A stretch of 64,000 nt of DNA from Coemansia sp. RSA 487 (taxonomy: Eukaryota > Kickxellomycota > Kickxellomycetes > Kickxellales > Kickxellaceae): the NCBI GenBank assembly GCA_027577595.1, contig JANBRJ010000049.1, forward strand, positions 59,551 through 123,550, written 5' to 3'. The notes under the pieces are model-generated. The model was not told where the DNA came from. It saw nothing but the letters and a program-made list of their open reading frames with translations, and ran no database searches. Shown in pieces: positions 19,024 through 29,715 of the stretch (position 1 is its first letter; every line of letters starts with the position of its first letter). The translations under genes were made by a program, and so were the position numbers.

Positions 19024-19781
19024 AACGTACGGTAGATCGTATGACGTGTCAAGAGGCCAGTTACACTATTGTTGCTTTCTGTAGTTTGTCTACAGAACGC
19101 ACATATCGAGACCTTATTTCTACAAAAAAGATTAGCAATATTGCCAAACTATCCTTTTCCCATTAAATTCTTTTCTAAATTTAAACATCAACATCTCTAT
19201 TAATGTACCGCTTGTTTTTATTTGTTATGGCAAATGTATCTGTATCTGGTTTTGTGCCAGTTGATACACAGCATGTCATTGCCGAACTATACATGTGGCT
19301 TGTGTACATAGCTTTGACAAATAAATGACTGAACTACAGCCGCACATAAAGGATGTGTTTGCTACTGCGATGCCAGGCAAGAACTTTGATTAGCCCCAGG
19401 CCAGCTTATAATATACGCCATACGTGATAGCAATATCTTTTATCCTTTTTTTTCTTTTTTCTGTACATTGAGATGTGTAATATTAGAAAACGTAGTATTG
19501 GGCTTTTGATTATCTTGCGGTTTCTGACACAGCCTCCACATTTTCCGTCGTTCGTTGACGAATGGAGCTTTCCTTTGATGAAAAATGCGGAACAAGGAAC
19601 AAATATATTCGATGTACTGTTTTAATATATAAAGTTCACTTGTACATTTTTTTTTAAAAAAACAGCGTTAAAGTGGTATCAAAGAGGAGTTTAAGACAAA
19701 TACAGTTTGCAATGCATATTTCCTCTTCTCATCCCGTCTTTTGCTACTGGTACTTTGACTACTGTCTCATTAGTGTTAACC
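19024..19781. other. Intergenic, AT-rich, no gene seen
   Basis: Between RPN6 and the lipase gene. Homopolymer T/A runs are common. No TATA box with convincing spacing, RNA gene or relic was recognised. Confidence 0.5.
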
Positions 19782-20909
19782 ATGAAAGGACTACTAATTA
19801 CATTTCTTTATATATATTCAACAATTCATGCGGTAGCAACAAAGTCGGTAGGCAATGATAAAAGAACCGCCAGTAGCAAAGACGGGTTGATGCTAGGAAA
19901 GGAAGTTAGCAGTTTGTACTCGTACTTACTATATTTGCTAACTGAAATATCCGTTGGCCAGAACACTAAAATCAGCGTATTCCAATGGATGAAACCTGGT
20001 ATAGAATTCAAGGTATTTGCACAGTAAGTAAAATCGGGCTTCATTCCAATATTTCTGTTTCCTACCGATAGAGTCTGAGCAGCAGGGTGTATCCTAGCTC
20101 CTCTCTATCTAGCTCACTCCCTTCTTGTTTGTTTTCACCACTAATATCATGTTATCTACATATCAAATGATAGCTATTCACAAGCAGCGTATGTTCTGGA
20201 AAACAAGTGGGACTGCGTCCCCGACTGCCTGATGCACGAGACCAAAGGAACCATCGTCGACTATACCTGGCACAACGCCTCGCCCGCAAGTGTCGGATAT
20301 GTGTGCCACAACAGCTACACAAAGATCATAGTCATCTCGTTCCGCGGCTCTGCAGACTCAAGCGATTGGGTCCAAGATTCAGAGTTTTCATTTGAGCCAT
20401 GGCCGCCACATTTCCCAGGGTCCATGGTCCACTATGGCTTCCTGACTGCTTACCAGGCAGTGGCAACCAACGTAACAAAAAGGGTCATTGAGCTTGCCAA
20501 AGAGTATCCTTCGTACAAGGTGGTGTTTACCGGGCATTCGCTTGGCGGCGCTGAATCTGTGCTGTGCGCAGTGGATGTGCTCAAGCAGCACCCGCGGCTG
20601 AAAGACAGAGTGCACATATACACATACGGAATGCCGCGTATTGGTAACCAGGCGTGGGCCAATGCCATTGATGGCCTTGGTATTCCGATATACAGGGTTG
20701 TCTACGAGAATGATCTGGTGCCGCACATCCCGTTTCAGTGGCTTGGTTACCAGCATTTTTCCAATGAGGTATGGATTCACAACAACAAGACTGTGTTCTG
20801 CGGACCCGAAAGCGAGTCGCCACAGTGTTCGGCAGGCGTGTCGTTGGCAGACTATAGCGTCCCTGACCACTCGCAATACACGCACTCGAGCTGGCAGTTC
20901 GGTTTCTAG
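19782..20909 (+). CDS. Secreted class 3 (Rhizomucor-type) lipase, two exons
   Basis: Extracellular triacylglycerol lipase of the alpha/beta-hydrolase class 3 family. Exons 19782-20023 and 20174-20909 are joined by a 150-nt intron with GTAAGT donor, CTAAT branch-like site and TAG acceptor; the product is 325 residues. Residues 1-19 (MKGLLITFLYIYSTIHAVA) form a signal peptide. The junction reads EFKVFAHYSQAAYVLENKWD, the usual family segment before the first cysteine. The nucleophile lies in GHSLGG (nt about 20536-20553); the acid is D of YENDLVPHIP; the histidine is probably that of DHSQY near the end. Cysteines suit an oxidised secreted enzyme. Exon 2 is certain; exon 1 is inferred from splice sites, signal peptide and family fit. 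Confidence 0.88.
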
Positions 20910-21044
20910 CAGCAGCGGGTGACCTGGCACATTTACATAGTCAAATAATGAGAGATAGAGATTACTGTATTATTGAATATTTTAAATTGAAAAATGACGG
21001 TGACCCCCTCCCGATATTGTCTGGCCAGAGACCACTGGGACCTA

Positions 21045-23108
21045 CTAAATCTGGTTCTTGTACTCGCGCAGAACCACGGGGATACTCGTTGTCGGAATCA
21101 TGCCGACCTCGGTGATAATTGCGGAGACAAACTCGGGTGGAGTCACGTCCTGGGTGATGTTGACTAGACGCAGGTTGCTGTCCGAGCGCCAGTCGCTTAG
21201 CGGGCACTGGAAACTGAGATTACGTAAAGCCTTTGCTTCGTGAGTATCTTCAGTAGACGTAATCGGTCGGCTGCCCTTGCCCTTCTTTGACTGGGCCGAG
21301 GCTGCCGCATCGCCAACAGAGCCAACAGAGCCCCCGTTGCGGTTGTTCCACCGCGGATGCGCCGAGTACCTGTCGCGCGCATATGCACTGTACTCCATCT
21401 CGGCCAAGGCACGGTCACTCTGCGGCCCAACTGGCTCGGCGTCGGGGATACCAGCCTTGTACATTAGCGTGTCGGGGACACCAAGCTCGTTGTTGACAAC
21501 AGCGTCAAGCTGGATGCGCTCGCTGAACTTGTACGTCTCGCAGGAAACAATAACGGGAACGTGGTAGGAGTGGGCAGCGAGCGCGACAATAGCAGTGCCG
21601 GCGCGCGAGAGCATGGCACCATTGGCAAAGAGGGCCTCTGCGCCCAGGAAAGCCTTTGAAGCCTCGCGCATAACAAAGCTGAGCGCGGTGATGGGGGCAT
21701 ATGTGACACCGTTATCAGCAGAGCTGGTGGGGGCTCTTTCAGCGCCCTGCCCGGCACGGCCGGCAGGAGAAGTCTCGGGTACGCTGCTGGGCGTTAGATC
21801 GGAGAAGCCAGCCCTAACCAGACTGCGCACCAGTTTGCGGCCGTCATTTTCAGGGCGTGAGTCGACAACAATTACACGGAAGCGGCGACCCATGTCGCGA
21901 GCAGCAATCAGGAGGCGCTGGACGGTGGACGATGCGCCATATGTGAGAACCACGTCGCCGTCCTGGATCTTCTGGGCGCCAGCGTCAGCAATGACATCGC
22001 CGGCAGCAGTGATCCGTTCGTTGACGTAGTCGTTGATAGCGGCGATCAGCTGGGTCTTAGCGTCATCGTCCTGAATGCCTGCAGACGTCTTTGCAATTTC
22101 GTTTTTGAGCCAGCGGATGGCATTGCCCATGCCGATGCACATGGGGCGCTGGTGGACCAGGAAGTTGATTTGCGCAGAGAGGTTCCAGATCAGATTCCGG
22201 TTGAGGGCAGCGTCGGAGGGCGTAGTGTAGTCTGCGATAAGGTCGATAAAAGCGCGCAGGGTGGCCAGTGTGCGGGCGTTGGAACCGGCGATCTCCATGG
22301 TGGCCATGCGTAAACCGACCTCCTTGATGCGCGGGTGGATGGTTGTTCCGACAAGGTTGCCGCTGGGCTTTACAATCTTGCGGTGGCCCGGGCCACATGA
22401 GAACGGCGGAATGGAGTTGCGCAGCATCGCCACCACCGGCGTACCGTCTGGACCGGTCCGTTTTACCACAGCAGGCTCATTAGCCAGCATAGCAACGTAG
22501 TCCTCCTCTGCCATGCCAGTCACGACCTGCGGACCAGGGGGAAAGGCAGCGTTCTTTATGCCGGCGTCAAAAAGGCCGATATCGCGCGTGCCATGCTCGG
22601 TGGCGGAGTCGGCGCTCTCGTGCGGATGGCCATAGAACAGCGCGGATGCTGAGGATGGCGGGTGCTGCGGGAGATCCAGGTGCAGGTACAGGTGCATGCG
22701 CTTATCATCGGGCACTACGCGGTTCTCCATATTGATCTTTGGGCCCTTGCTGCGTGCCGCCGCCGCCGCCGCCGCCGCCGCCGTGTGCTGCTTGCTTGTT
22801 TCTTGCTGTTGCTGTTGCTGTTGCTGCTGCTTTGGCTGTTTTGTCGGGTGTTGCTTCTCTTGTTTCTCGGCACGCTGCTTCTCCTGCAGGGCGCGGCGCT
22901 CGGCTTTGGACATTTTGGGTTTGATGCCGCCGAGGGTAATTCCCTTGAGCTTCAGCTCGGCCTCCTTCAGCCTGCGACGTTCCTCCTTTTCCTCCCTCTT
23001 TGCAGTATCCTCTGCAGTTTCGGGAGCTGGCGGGGCTTTATCCGTAAGCGTGGTATTTACAGGCGACGCAGAGGAAGCTGCGGCTTCGGCTGGTTTGCTG
23101 TCGCCCAT
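21045..23108 (-). CDS. GCD2: Translation initiation factor eIF2B subunit delta
   Basis: Regulatory subunit of the eIF2 guanine-nucleotide exchange factor. The 687-residue protein has a low-complexity, charged N-terminus with Q9 (residues 94-102) and A9 (110-118) runs, then the eIF2B alpha/beta/delta domain: GTTIHPRIKEVGLRMATMEI, FLVHQRPMCIGMGNAIRWLK, GDVVLTYGASSTVQRLLI, RFRVIVVDSRPENDGRKLV, NGAMLSRAGTAIVALAAHSY, VPVIVSCETYKFSERIQLD and DVTPPEFVSAIITEVGMIPT. Two low-complexity inserts break the Rossmann-like part (TPSSVPETSPAGRAGQG and a Ser/Gly stretch after ARDRYSAHPRWNNRNG). The ATG at 23108 (MGDSKPAEA) is chosen over an upstream one, which would add an implausible hydrophobic leader. Single exon, 198 bp downstream of the ABC gene on the same strand. 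Confidence 0.93.
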   Translation of the reverse strand: MGDSKPAEAAASSASPVNTTLTDKAPPAPETAEDTAKREEKEERRRLKEAELKLKGITLGGIKPKMSKAERRALQEKQRAEKQEKQHPTKQPKQQQQQQQQQETSKQHTAAAAAAAAARSKGPKINMENRVVPDDKRMHLYLHLDLPQHPPSSASALFYGHPHESADSATEHGTRDIGLFDAGIKNAAFPPGPQVVTGMAEEDYVAMLANEPAVVKRTGPDGTPVVAMLRNSIPPFSCGPGHRKIVKPSGNLVGTTIHPRIKEVGLRMATMEIAGSNARTLATLRAFIDLIADYTTPSDAALNRNLIWNLSAQINFLVHQRPMCIGMGNAIRWLKNEIAKTSAGIQDDDAKTQLIAAINDYVNERITAAGDVIADAGAQKIQDGDVVLTYGASSTVQRLLIAARDMGRRFRVIVVDSRPENDGRKLVRSLVRAGFSDLTPSSVPETSPAGRAGQGAERAPTSSADNGVTYAPITALSFVMREASKAFLGAEALFANGAMLSRAGTAIVALAAHSYHVPVIVSCETYKFSERIQLDAVVNNELGVPDTLMYKAGIPDAEPVGPQSDRALAEMEYSAYARDRYSAHPRWNNRNGGSVGSVGDAAASAQSKKGKGSRPITSTEDTHEAKALRNLSFQCPLSDWRSDSNLRLVNITQDVTPPEFVSAIITEVGMIPTTSIPVVLREYKNQI
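22756..22782. repeat. (GCC)9 trinucleotide repeat in eIF2B delta
   Basis: Nine pure GCC units on the plus strand encode the alanine run of eIF2B delta. A mixed CTG/TTG tract at about 22803-22829 encodes the nearby glutamine run. Both are likely length-variable. Confidence 0.85.
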
Positions 23109-23306
23109 GGCTATAGATTTAGAGGTGAATGAAAGAATAAATGAATTTAATCTGAAAGCAGAAAAGAAAAGAAAAAAGTAAGGAAAGTCCAAAAGAAAGA
23201 CTGAAAGTGTGTATTTTCTCACAGCTGATCACAATCACAAAGAGCTGTTAACAAGATACTATGGATCAAATTCGTGAATCGAGAAAGACCAAAAAAGCTG
23301 AAGCAG

Positions 23307-26300
23307 CTAGTGAGTGACCTGGAGCGACTGCTGCTGAACAAGCATACTGTAGTGGCCCTTAATGGCAAGCAGCTCATCGTGGGTGCCACGCTCAACGATG
23401 CGACCGTTCTTAAAGACGAGGATGGTGTCGCAGTCCTGGATTGTGCTCAGACGATGCGCAACAGTGAGCGTGGTGCGCTCCTTGGATGCCTTGTCAAGAA
23501 CCTTTTGCACGACCTTTTCGCTGCGCGAGTCGAGCGCAGCAGTGGCCTCATCAAGCAGCAAAAGCTTGGGCTTGCGGATCAAGGCACGCGCAATAGCCAC
23601 ACGCTGCTTCTGGCCGCCCGAGAGCTTGCCGCCCTTCTGGCCGACGCTGGTGTTGAAGCCGTCGGGAAGGTTGACCACAAAGTTGTGGATGTTGGCTTCC
23701 TTGGCTGCCTCTTCAACTTCTTGCTGCGTAGCACCGGGCTTTCCATAGGCGATGTTGTCGCCAATGGTGTAGTTGAACAGCACCGGCTCCTGGCCAACGA
23801 TGGCCAGACGGTCGCGCAGCTGCGTGATGCTCCAATCACGCACGTCAATGTCCTCGACGTTAACAGATCCGGAGCGGACGTCGTAGAGGCGCTGCGCCAG
23901 AAGGATCGATGTAGACTTGCCAGAGCCAGAGGCGCCGACAAGAGCGACGCTCTTCCCGGCCAGCGCATCGAAAGAGATCCCTTTGAGGATCTTGGTATCG
24001 GGGCGGATAGGGTACGAGAAGGCGACGGTGTCGAAGGAGATGTTGCCCTCGAAGGAGTCTGGGCTGGTGCCGCTGGAATCCATGCCGTCGATGCTGCTGG
24101 GGCGGTCCAGCGTAGTGTAGATGCCACGCGCAGCAACGGCGCCCTTCGCAACCATGGTCGAGAACTGCGCCAGCATGGCAATAGCCATGGACGAGAAGGT
24201 GGTGGCCATCATGACGTTGGTCATCTGCGCCATGCTAATCCACTTGTTTAGCACGAAGCGGCAGCCGGCGTAGAACAGCAGTGCGTTGATAAACAGGTTG
24301 CACGCCTGCGCAAAGCCAAAGCCCAGGCTGGTGGTCAGCGAGCCCCTAAGGTTGCCCCGGTGCGGCTCGCGGTTGTGGTCGTTGAAGGACTGGATGAACG
24401 TCTCCTCGCGCCGCAGCGTCGCCACGGTCTTGATGTTGCGGATCGACTCGGCAGCCGCCTGCCCTGACCGCTCGTAGGCCTTCTTGGTGCGGTACGACGA
24501 CCCCCACACAGACTGCGCCTGCAGGAACTGCGCAAAGCCCTGGATTGGCCAGCAGGCCAGCACGAGCAGTGACAGCCGCCAGTCGTAGTAGAACGCAATC
24601 ACAAGCGCCGTGACAATCGTCGATACTGTGCTGACAAAGGTGCTCAGCACAGTGCCAACCACCTTGTTGACGTCCTCGGCCTCGGCAGCCAGCCGCGCCG
24701 TCAGCATTCCCGTGCCGTTGCGCTCATCGTCGTAGTACCCCGTCTCGAACGACAGGTACTTGCGGAACAGCTCGTACCGGATCGTGCGCGTCAGGCTCTC
24801 GCCCGCAATGTGGAACAGCCCGGCGCGTCCAAACATCGCAAACAGATCCGCAACCGCAAAGATCAGGAACATGCACGCGTACATCGTCGTGTCGTGCCTC
24901 ATCTTCTCGCGATCCGGATCCGACAGCGCAATAATCAGCCGCGAGTATACCAGCGCAAAGCACGGCATCACGGCACCGCTGAGGGTCGCAAGCACTCCGC
25001 CTGGAATCGCCGCCTTCATCGACCACCGGTACTGCTGCAGCAGCCGCCACAGAAGGTAAAAGTCGCTCGACTTCTCCAGCGGCTTGGGCTTCTTTCCCGC
25101 CTTGCTGTCGCTGCTCGACGACTGCTTCGAGATGCCGCTTATGGCGCTCTGCTGCGTCTGCTGCTTGCTCGATCTCTTGAGGTCCAGCGCCTGCTCCTTG
25201 AGCTCCTTGGCAATCAGTTCATCAACATCCTCCTCGCCATCGTCAGCAGACCCTTGCTCGGTTATGCGCACCGCCTGCCGCAGCTCCTGCGCACGTACCA
25301 TGGCTGCGTACTCGCCGCCGCAGTGCACTAGCTCGTCGTGCGTGCCACTCTCAGAAACAGCACCTTTGTTCACAACGTATATCTGGTCACAGTTGCGGAT
25401 GGTACTCAGCCGATGCGCAATCGATATCGTAGTACGGTCGGCCGACAGCTTGTCCAGGGCATCTTGCACAAGGCGCTCAGACGCAGTGTCGAGGGCAGAG
25501 GTCGCCTCGTCGAGGAGAAGAACATCGGGGTTGCGCACGATGGCACGAGCAATGGCTATGCGCTGCTTCTGTCCGCCAGAGAGAAGAGCTCCGCCCTCGC
25601 CAACAAGCGTGTCGTAGCCTTCGGGAAGCTGGCTGATGAAGTCGTGTGCGTTGGCGGCCTTAGCAGCGTCGATGATCTCGTCCTCGGTGGGCGGCTTGTT
25701 CTCGGGGGCGATGGCACCCCACATGATGTTCTGCTTGATCGATGTCGAGAAGAGCACAGGTTCCTGTGTGACGATGCCAATGCGGTGCCGCAGAGACCCT
25801 ACGTTGTACTCCTTAAGATCAATACCGTCGATCAGCACCGACCCGCTCTCGGGGTCGTAGAAGCGCTCGATGAGCCCGATCGTGGTGGATTTTCCGCACC
25901 CGGATGCGCCAACAAGCGCAACCTTCTGGCCAGGACGGATCTCCACGTTGAAACCCTCGAGGATCGGAACATCTGGGCGGCTGGGGTACCTGAAGCTGAC
26001 GTCCTTGAACTCGATGCTGCCGCGGATACGCTCGACCTTTGTGCCGGTCTCCGTGTCCAACGGATCGATCGGCGACACGCGGTCGATAACAGCAAACACC
26101 TTGGCTGCACAGCCCTGCGCAGATGTGATTGCGGAGATGTTTGGAGCCATGCTGCTGAGCGAGAACCCGCCAATAAGCAGCGCAAAGATCGCATTAAGGA
26201 TTTCCTGCGGTGTGCGGACATCGTTGTAGATGCGCCAGATACCAAAGTTGAGTCCCACGCAGTACATGACAAAGATGAAGAAGTGGATCAGCCCGAAACC

Positions 26301-27314
26301 TGCTCCAAGCACGAATCCCTTCTTGCGCCCAAACACATACGCCTCCTGGATGTTTTCTCTGTAGCGCTCCAGTTCACGCGCCTGGCCGTTGAACGCCTGG
26401 ACCGTGCGAATCCCGCCAAGCACCTCGTCGGCAACAGCCCCGGATCCGGCAGTGTGGTCCTGAGCATGCGTCACCCAGTGCGAGATCTTGCGCCCCATGT
26501 ACCCTGCCGCAACGATCATAAACGGAAGAACACCCATGCAAACCAGCGCAATGTCCCAGCCCTTAACAAAAGCAATGACAAATCCGGTGATGAACGACAC
26601 CAGATTCATAAACACAAACCCAAACTTTTCGCTGATTCCGTCTTGCACAAGGTTAACATCGTTGGTGATGCGTGTCGTCAGCTCGCCAGTCTTGACCGTG
26701 TCGAACCACCCGATGTCCTGCCTCATGATCGACAGGTAGTATAGCTCACGAATCCGCAGGCCCTGGTTCTCTGCCGCTACTGCCCAGCACGCATTGACGC
26801 CGTACGAGACCACCCACATTATTATCCCTAGAATGAAGAACCACAGGCAATACTTGCGCGACTCGTGGCTCAGGATCGCATGTGCCTCTTCCTCTTTGTC
26901 AACTTGCATATCATAGTTGAAGGTGATGAGTGCCTGGATGAGCGATGAGAATACGATGGTCATCACTGGCGGAACCACGCCTGCCGCAATCGAGCACGCA
27001 GAGCCCACAGCTGCCAAAAAGAAGTCGGTTTTGGTGGCAAACCTAAACAGCTTGAGGATTGGAATCGGGTCCGGCTGCATCTCAGGCACTACAGGACCTG
27101 ATTTCTTTTCGTCGCCATTCTGCGCTGGAAGCTCTTCGAGCTTGTCAACGTGATGCAGCTCATCATTCATATCCACTGCAGAGGCGCTTGCGCTGGATGT
27201 GCGCTTGTATTTTTTCTCGGGAAGTATGTCTGGGCTGCCTCCCTTTGGTGCCAGCGATATCGACGACGAACGACTCGCCGGCGTAGCCGAGCTTCGCGAA
27301 GTGATGCCACTCAT
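23307..27314 (-). CDS. Full-length ABCB (P-glycoprotein/MDR-type) ABC transporter
   Basis: 1335 residues in the TMD-NBD-TMD-NBD order of ABCB exporters. An N-terminal serine-rich tail of about 85 residues leads to TMD1 (about 95-385) with the TGELTTRITNDVNLVQDGIS coupling region. NBD1 has Walker A GASGCGKST (about 468) and LSGGQKQRIAIARAI with LLLDEATSALD (about 575-600). A charged linker rich in S/K/Q follows (about 680-745), then TMD2 (about 755-1045) and NBD2 with GASGSGKST (about 1123) and LSGGQKQRVAIARAL with LLLDEATAALD (about 1230). Both catalytic glutamates are present, so both sites may hydrolyse ATP. Likely role is plasma- or vacuolar-membrane efflux of lipophilic compounds or a peptide; substrate unknown. 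Single exon of 4 kb. Confidence 0.95.
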   Translation of the reverse strand: MSGITSRSSATPASRSSSISLAPKGGSPDILPEKKYKRTSSASASAVDMNDELHHVDKLEELPAQNGDEKKSGPVVPEMQPDPIPILKLFRFATKTDFFLAAVGSACSIAAGVVPPVMTIVFSSLIQALITFNYDMQVDKEEEAHAILSHESRKYCLWFFILGIIMWVVSYGVNACWAVAAENQGLRIRELYYLSIMRQDIGWFDTVKTGELTTRITNDVNLVQDGISEKFGFVFMNLVSFITGFVIAFVKGWDIALVCMGVLPFMIVAAGYMGRKISHWVTHAQDHTAGSGAVADEVLGGIRTVQAFNGQARELERYRENIQEAYVFGRKKGFVLGAGFGLIHFFIFVMYCVGLNFGIWRIYNDVRTPQEILNAIFALLIGGFSLSSMAPNISAITSAQGCAAKVFAVIDRVSPIDPLDTETGTKVERIRGSIEFKDVSFRYPSRPDVPILEGFNVEIRPGQKVALVGASGCGKSTTIGLIERFYDPESGSVLIDGIDLKEYNVGSLRHRIGIVTQEPVLFSTSIKQNIMWGAIAPENKPPTEDEIIDAAKAANAHDFISQLPEGYDTLVGEGGALLSGGQKQRIAIARAIVRNPDVLLLDEATSALDTASERLVQDALDKLSADRTTISIAHRLSTIRNCDQIYVVNKGAVSESGTHDELVHCGGEYAAMVRAQELRQAVRITEQGSADDGEEDVDELIAKELKEQALDLKRSSKQQTQQSAISGISKQSSSSDSKAGKKPKPLEKSSDFYLLWRLLQQYRWSMKAAIPGGVLATLSGAVMPCFALVYSRLIIALSDPDREKMRHDTTMYACMFLIFAVADLFAMFGRAGLFHIAGESLTRTIRYELFRKYLSFETGYYDDERNGTGMLTARLAAEAEDVNKVVGTVLSTFVSTVSTIVTALVIAFYYDWRLSLLVLACWPIQGFAQFLQAQSVWGSSYRTKKAYERSGQAAAESIRNIKTVATLRREETFIQSFNDHNREPHRGNLRGSLTTSLGFGFAQACNLFINALLFYAGCRFVLNKWISMAQMTNVMMATTFSSMAIAMLAQFSTMVAKGAVAARGIYTTLDRPSSIDGMDSSGTSPDSFEGNISFDTVAFSYPIRPDTKILKGISFDALAGKSVALVGASGSGKSTSILLAQRLYDVRSGSVNVEDIDVRDWSITQLRDRLAIVGQEPVLFNYTIGDNIAYGKPGATQQEVEEAAKEANIHNFVVNLPDGFNTSVGQKGGKLSGGQKQRVAIARALIRKPKLLLLDEATAALDSRSEKVVQKVLDKASKERTTLTVAHRLSTIQDCDTILVFKNGRIVERGTHDELLAIKGHYSMLVQQQSLQVTH

Positions 27315-28476
27315 CGAGTGTCCAAATCAAATACTTGTCAGATGCACCTGGGGAAAGCGAAGCAGTATGTCTGACGCCTTGATTTTTGTGGATTATCTGG
27401 TGTTCGGTAAAAATGAATGAATGAATCGAATAGTTGATATCCAAAAGAGACGACGCACTTTCTATTGTAGTACTTGGCTCGTAAATGTTTGAATATTGGT
27501 TTTTTAAATATGCCACTTTAAAAGAAAAAGAAAGTGCAAAGGTTGACCCTGTCTACTAAAATACCAGAAAAAAGGAAGAAAACGGGAAAAATTGCTGCTC
27601 AACGGGAACAAAAGCACAGACGGTTGGAGACTTGGTGCAATAGGAATATCCACATCCGTTATAACCAGGCATATTAATAGAATTGAAAGTTTCTATTTCT
27701 TGGCATTTTTTTCCTTCGAACGCAAGTAGAAAGGCTTTCTAAACCTGAGGGAAAAGGGTGTAAATCCCCTTTCAAAAAAAAGGGAAAGGTACAATGGAAA
27801 CCCAGGCCATTTCTGATAGATTATAGATTGTGTGGGGAAAGATCGACCTGATTTGAAAGCTGTCCAGTGCAGAGGCTGGGAATATTGTCGGGGCGGCTTC
27901 GGAGATTGGGCGGCTGAAGCATCTCCGACGCCAATCAGAGCTCACTGTAAGACATTTTGGTAATATATATCTGCACAATAGCTTTGGCAAAATAAAATAA
28001 TGTGAGCATTGTTGCTGTGGCTATGTAATTGGGTTGCTGCTACAATAGCTTGCACTCAAATTCCAGACAATGACGAAGAGGGCTCGGTAGAGGATAAAAA
28101 CAGAACATCCAAAGTCTGAATCCGTGTAAGCATTGATGACAGATTTTGCTCTATGTTATAAAAATAGATTGTCGCTGCGGTCGTGCTCAATTCCCATGAA
28201 TCTTTGGGGAGGAACTTCCGCTGTACCTATGTAAAGGTATATTTGCTTTGACTGTATTCCAATTGCCACTGTGATTCACAAATAGACAAACTACATGCAC
28301 AGGTTTGTTTTACCAATGTGCCAGATCCAAACCCATGGACAATAGACCAGTATTAATTATAATTGATAAAACGTAGAGTCAAATAGAAGCTCTGTGTGCC
28401 CAAAATGGTGTAAACTGATGTGCCAAGGCATAGCTTACAGCGTCTCAGATGGCACATTGCATTCCGCGTGTCTCGT
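27315..28476. other. Intergenic, no gene seen
   Basis: Between the ABC gene start and the J-protein gene stop, both on the minus strand. It must hold the ABC promoter and the J-protein 3' region. Short open frames have no recognisable features. Confidence 0.5.
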
Positions 28477-29715
28477 TTACTGCTGGGCACACTGGACACC
28501 AGGACCGTGCTGCTGGTGAGCATCCTCGTAGTCTTCGTCCATCGCATCCTCGTCTTGCATCTTCTTCTGGTGGTGCATATCGACTGCCGACAGCACAACT
28601 TCCTCTAGGTGCGCTCCCTTCGCAGGGCTTGCCACCTGTTGCCGCTTCGGCAGGATCGCTTCGAGCTTCTTGATCTCCTCCTCTGGAGCCCATCCCTGCT
28701 CGGGGAAGCGCACGCTGAATTTGATGAACATATTGCCCGGGTGGTGGTGGCGGAATGACGGCATTCCCTGGCCCTCGACGACCTTGACCTCTCCTGGCTT
28801 GATCGACTCGCCCGGCAGGATCGACACGTCTAGGATACGGTCGTCCAAGTGCGGGATGTGGATGTTTCCTCCAGCAAGCGCCGTGATAAGATCGATCTCT
28901 GCCTCGTAGTAGAGGTCGTCGCCGCGGCGCTTGAACCGCAAGTGCTCCTTCTCGTCAATAACAATGACAATGTCGCCCGGAACAATGCCCGGCGCCTGGT
29001 CTGCCTCACCTTGGAAGCTAATCTTCTGGCCGTCCTTCATGCCACGGTCAATGTTAACATCGAGCTGCTTGCGCTGGTTGACAACCTTCTTGCCGTTGCA
29101 CTTTTTGCACTTGAAGCGCGGGTCGATCTCCTCGCCCTCACCACCACAGCTGCGGCACTGCTGCTGGATCTGCTGAACCATCGGGCCCATCTGGCGGATG
29201 ATAGTCTCAACACCACGACCATGGCAAGCCGAACACTGCTTGACTGCGCCCTCTTTGCCGCCCTTGCCGTCACAGCCGTCACATACGACGTTCTTTGTAA
29301 CTTGAAGCTTGGATGTCTTTCCCTTGTATAGATCTTCAAGTGTCACCTTGAGCGCATGGACCATGTCGCGACCACGGCGCGGACCGCTGTTTTGACGACG
29401 TCCACCGCCACCGCCTCCGCCAAACATACCACCACCGCCAAAGAACTGGGCAAACAAGTCGTTGGGGTCAATGCCACCCATACCGCCTCCTTCGCGGTTC
29501 AGACCCTCCTCGCCAAAGCGGTTGTACATTTCTCTCTTCTCGCCGTCCGAAAGAACCTCGTATGCATGCGAAATTTCCTTGAACTTCTCGCCGGCTTCCG
29601 GGTTCTTATCAGGATGGTACTTGAGTGCCATCTTTCTGTATGCCTTCTTGATATCAGAGTCCGAGGCATCTGGGGAGACCCCGAGCAGATCGTAGAGCTT
29701 TGTGTCCTGAACCAT
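28477..29715 (-). CDS. YDJ1: Type I J-protein (Ydj1/DNAJA-like) with C-terminal CaaX
   Basis: Cytosolic Hsp70 co-chaperone. 412 residues in canonical order: J-domain (6-68) with HPD at 34-36, a G/F region (about 75-105) rich in GGGG, four zinc-finger repeats [24 protein letters not shown] and CKKCNGKK, substrate-binding barrels with [20 protein letters not shown] and [18 protein letters not shown], and a dimerisation tail. The protein ends in CAQQ, a CaaX box like the CASQ of yeast Ydj1, so farnesylation and membrane association are expected. The tail before it is acidic and glutamine-rich. Single exon; the start is the first ATG and gives a normal J-domain. Confidence 0.97.
   Translation of the reverse strand: MVQDTKLYDLLGVSPDASDSDIKKAYRKMALKYHPDKNPEAGEKFKEISHAYEVLSDGEKREMYNRFGEEGLNREGGGMGGIDPNDLFAQFFGGGGMFGGGGGGGRRQNSGPRRGRDMVHALKVTLEDLYKGKTSKLQVTKNVVCDGCDGKGGKEGAVKQCSACHGRGVETIIRQMGPMVQQIQQQCRSCGGEGEEIDPRFKCKKCNGKKVVNQRKQLDVNIDRGMKDGQKISFQGEADQAPGIVPGDIVIVIDEKEHLRFKRRGDDLYYEAEIDLITALAGGNIHIPHLDDRILDVSILPGESIKPGEVKVVEGQGMPSFRHHHPGNMFIKFSVRFPEQGWAPEEEIKKLEAILPKRQQVASPAKGAHLEEVVLSAVDMHHQKKMQDEDAMDEDYEDAHQQHGPGVQCAQQ

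Noticed and set aside
23274-26744. Plus-strand open frames of 325 and 468 codons antisense to the ABC transporter
   Set aside because: Long antisense frames come from G/C-ending codon preference in the ABC gene; they contain no domain, and the opposite strand has two complete NBDs.
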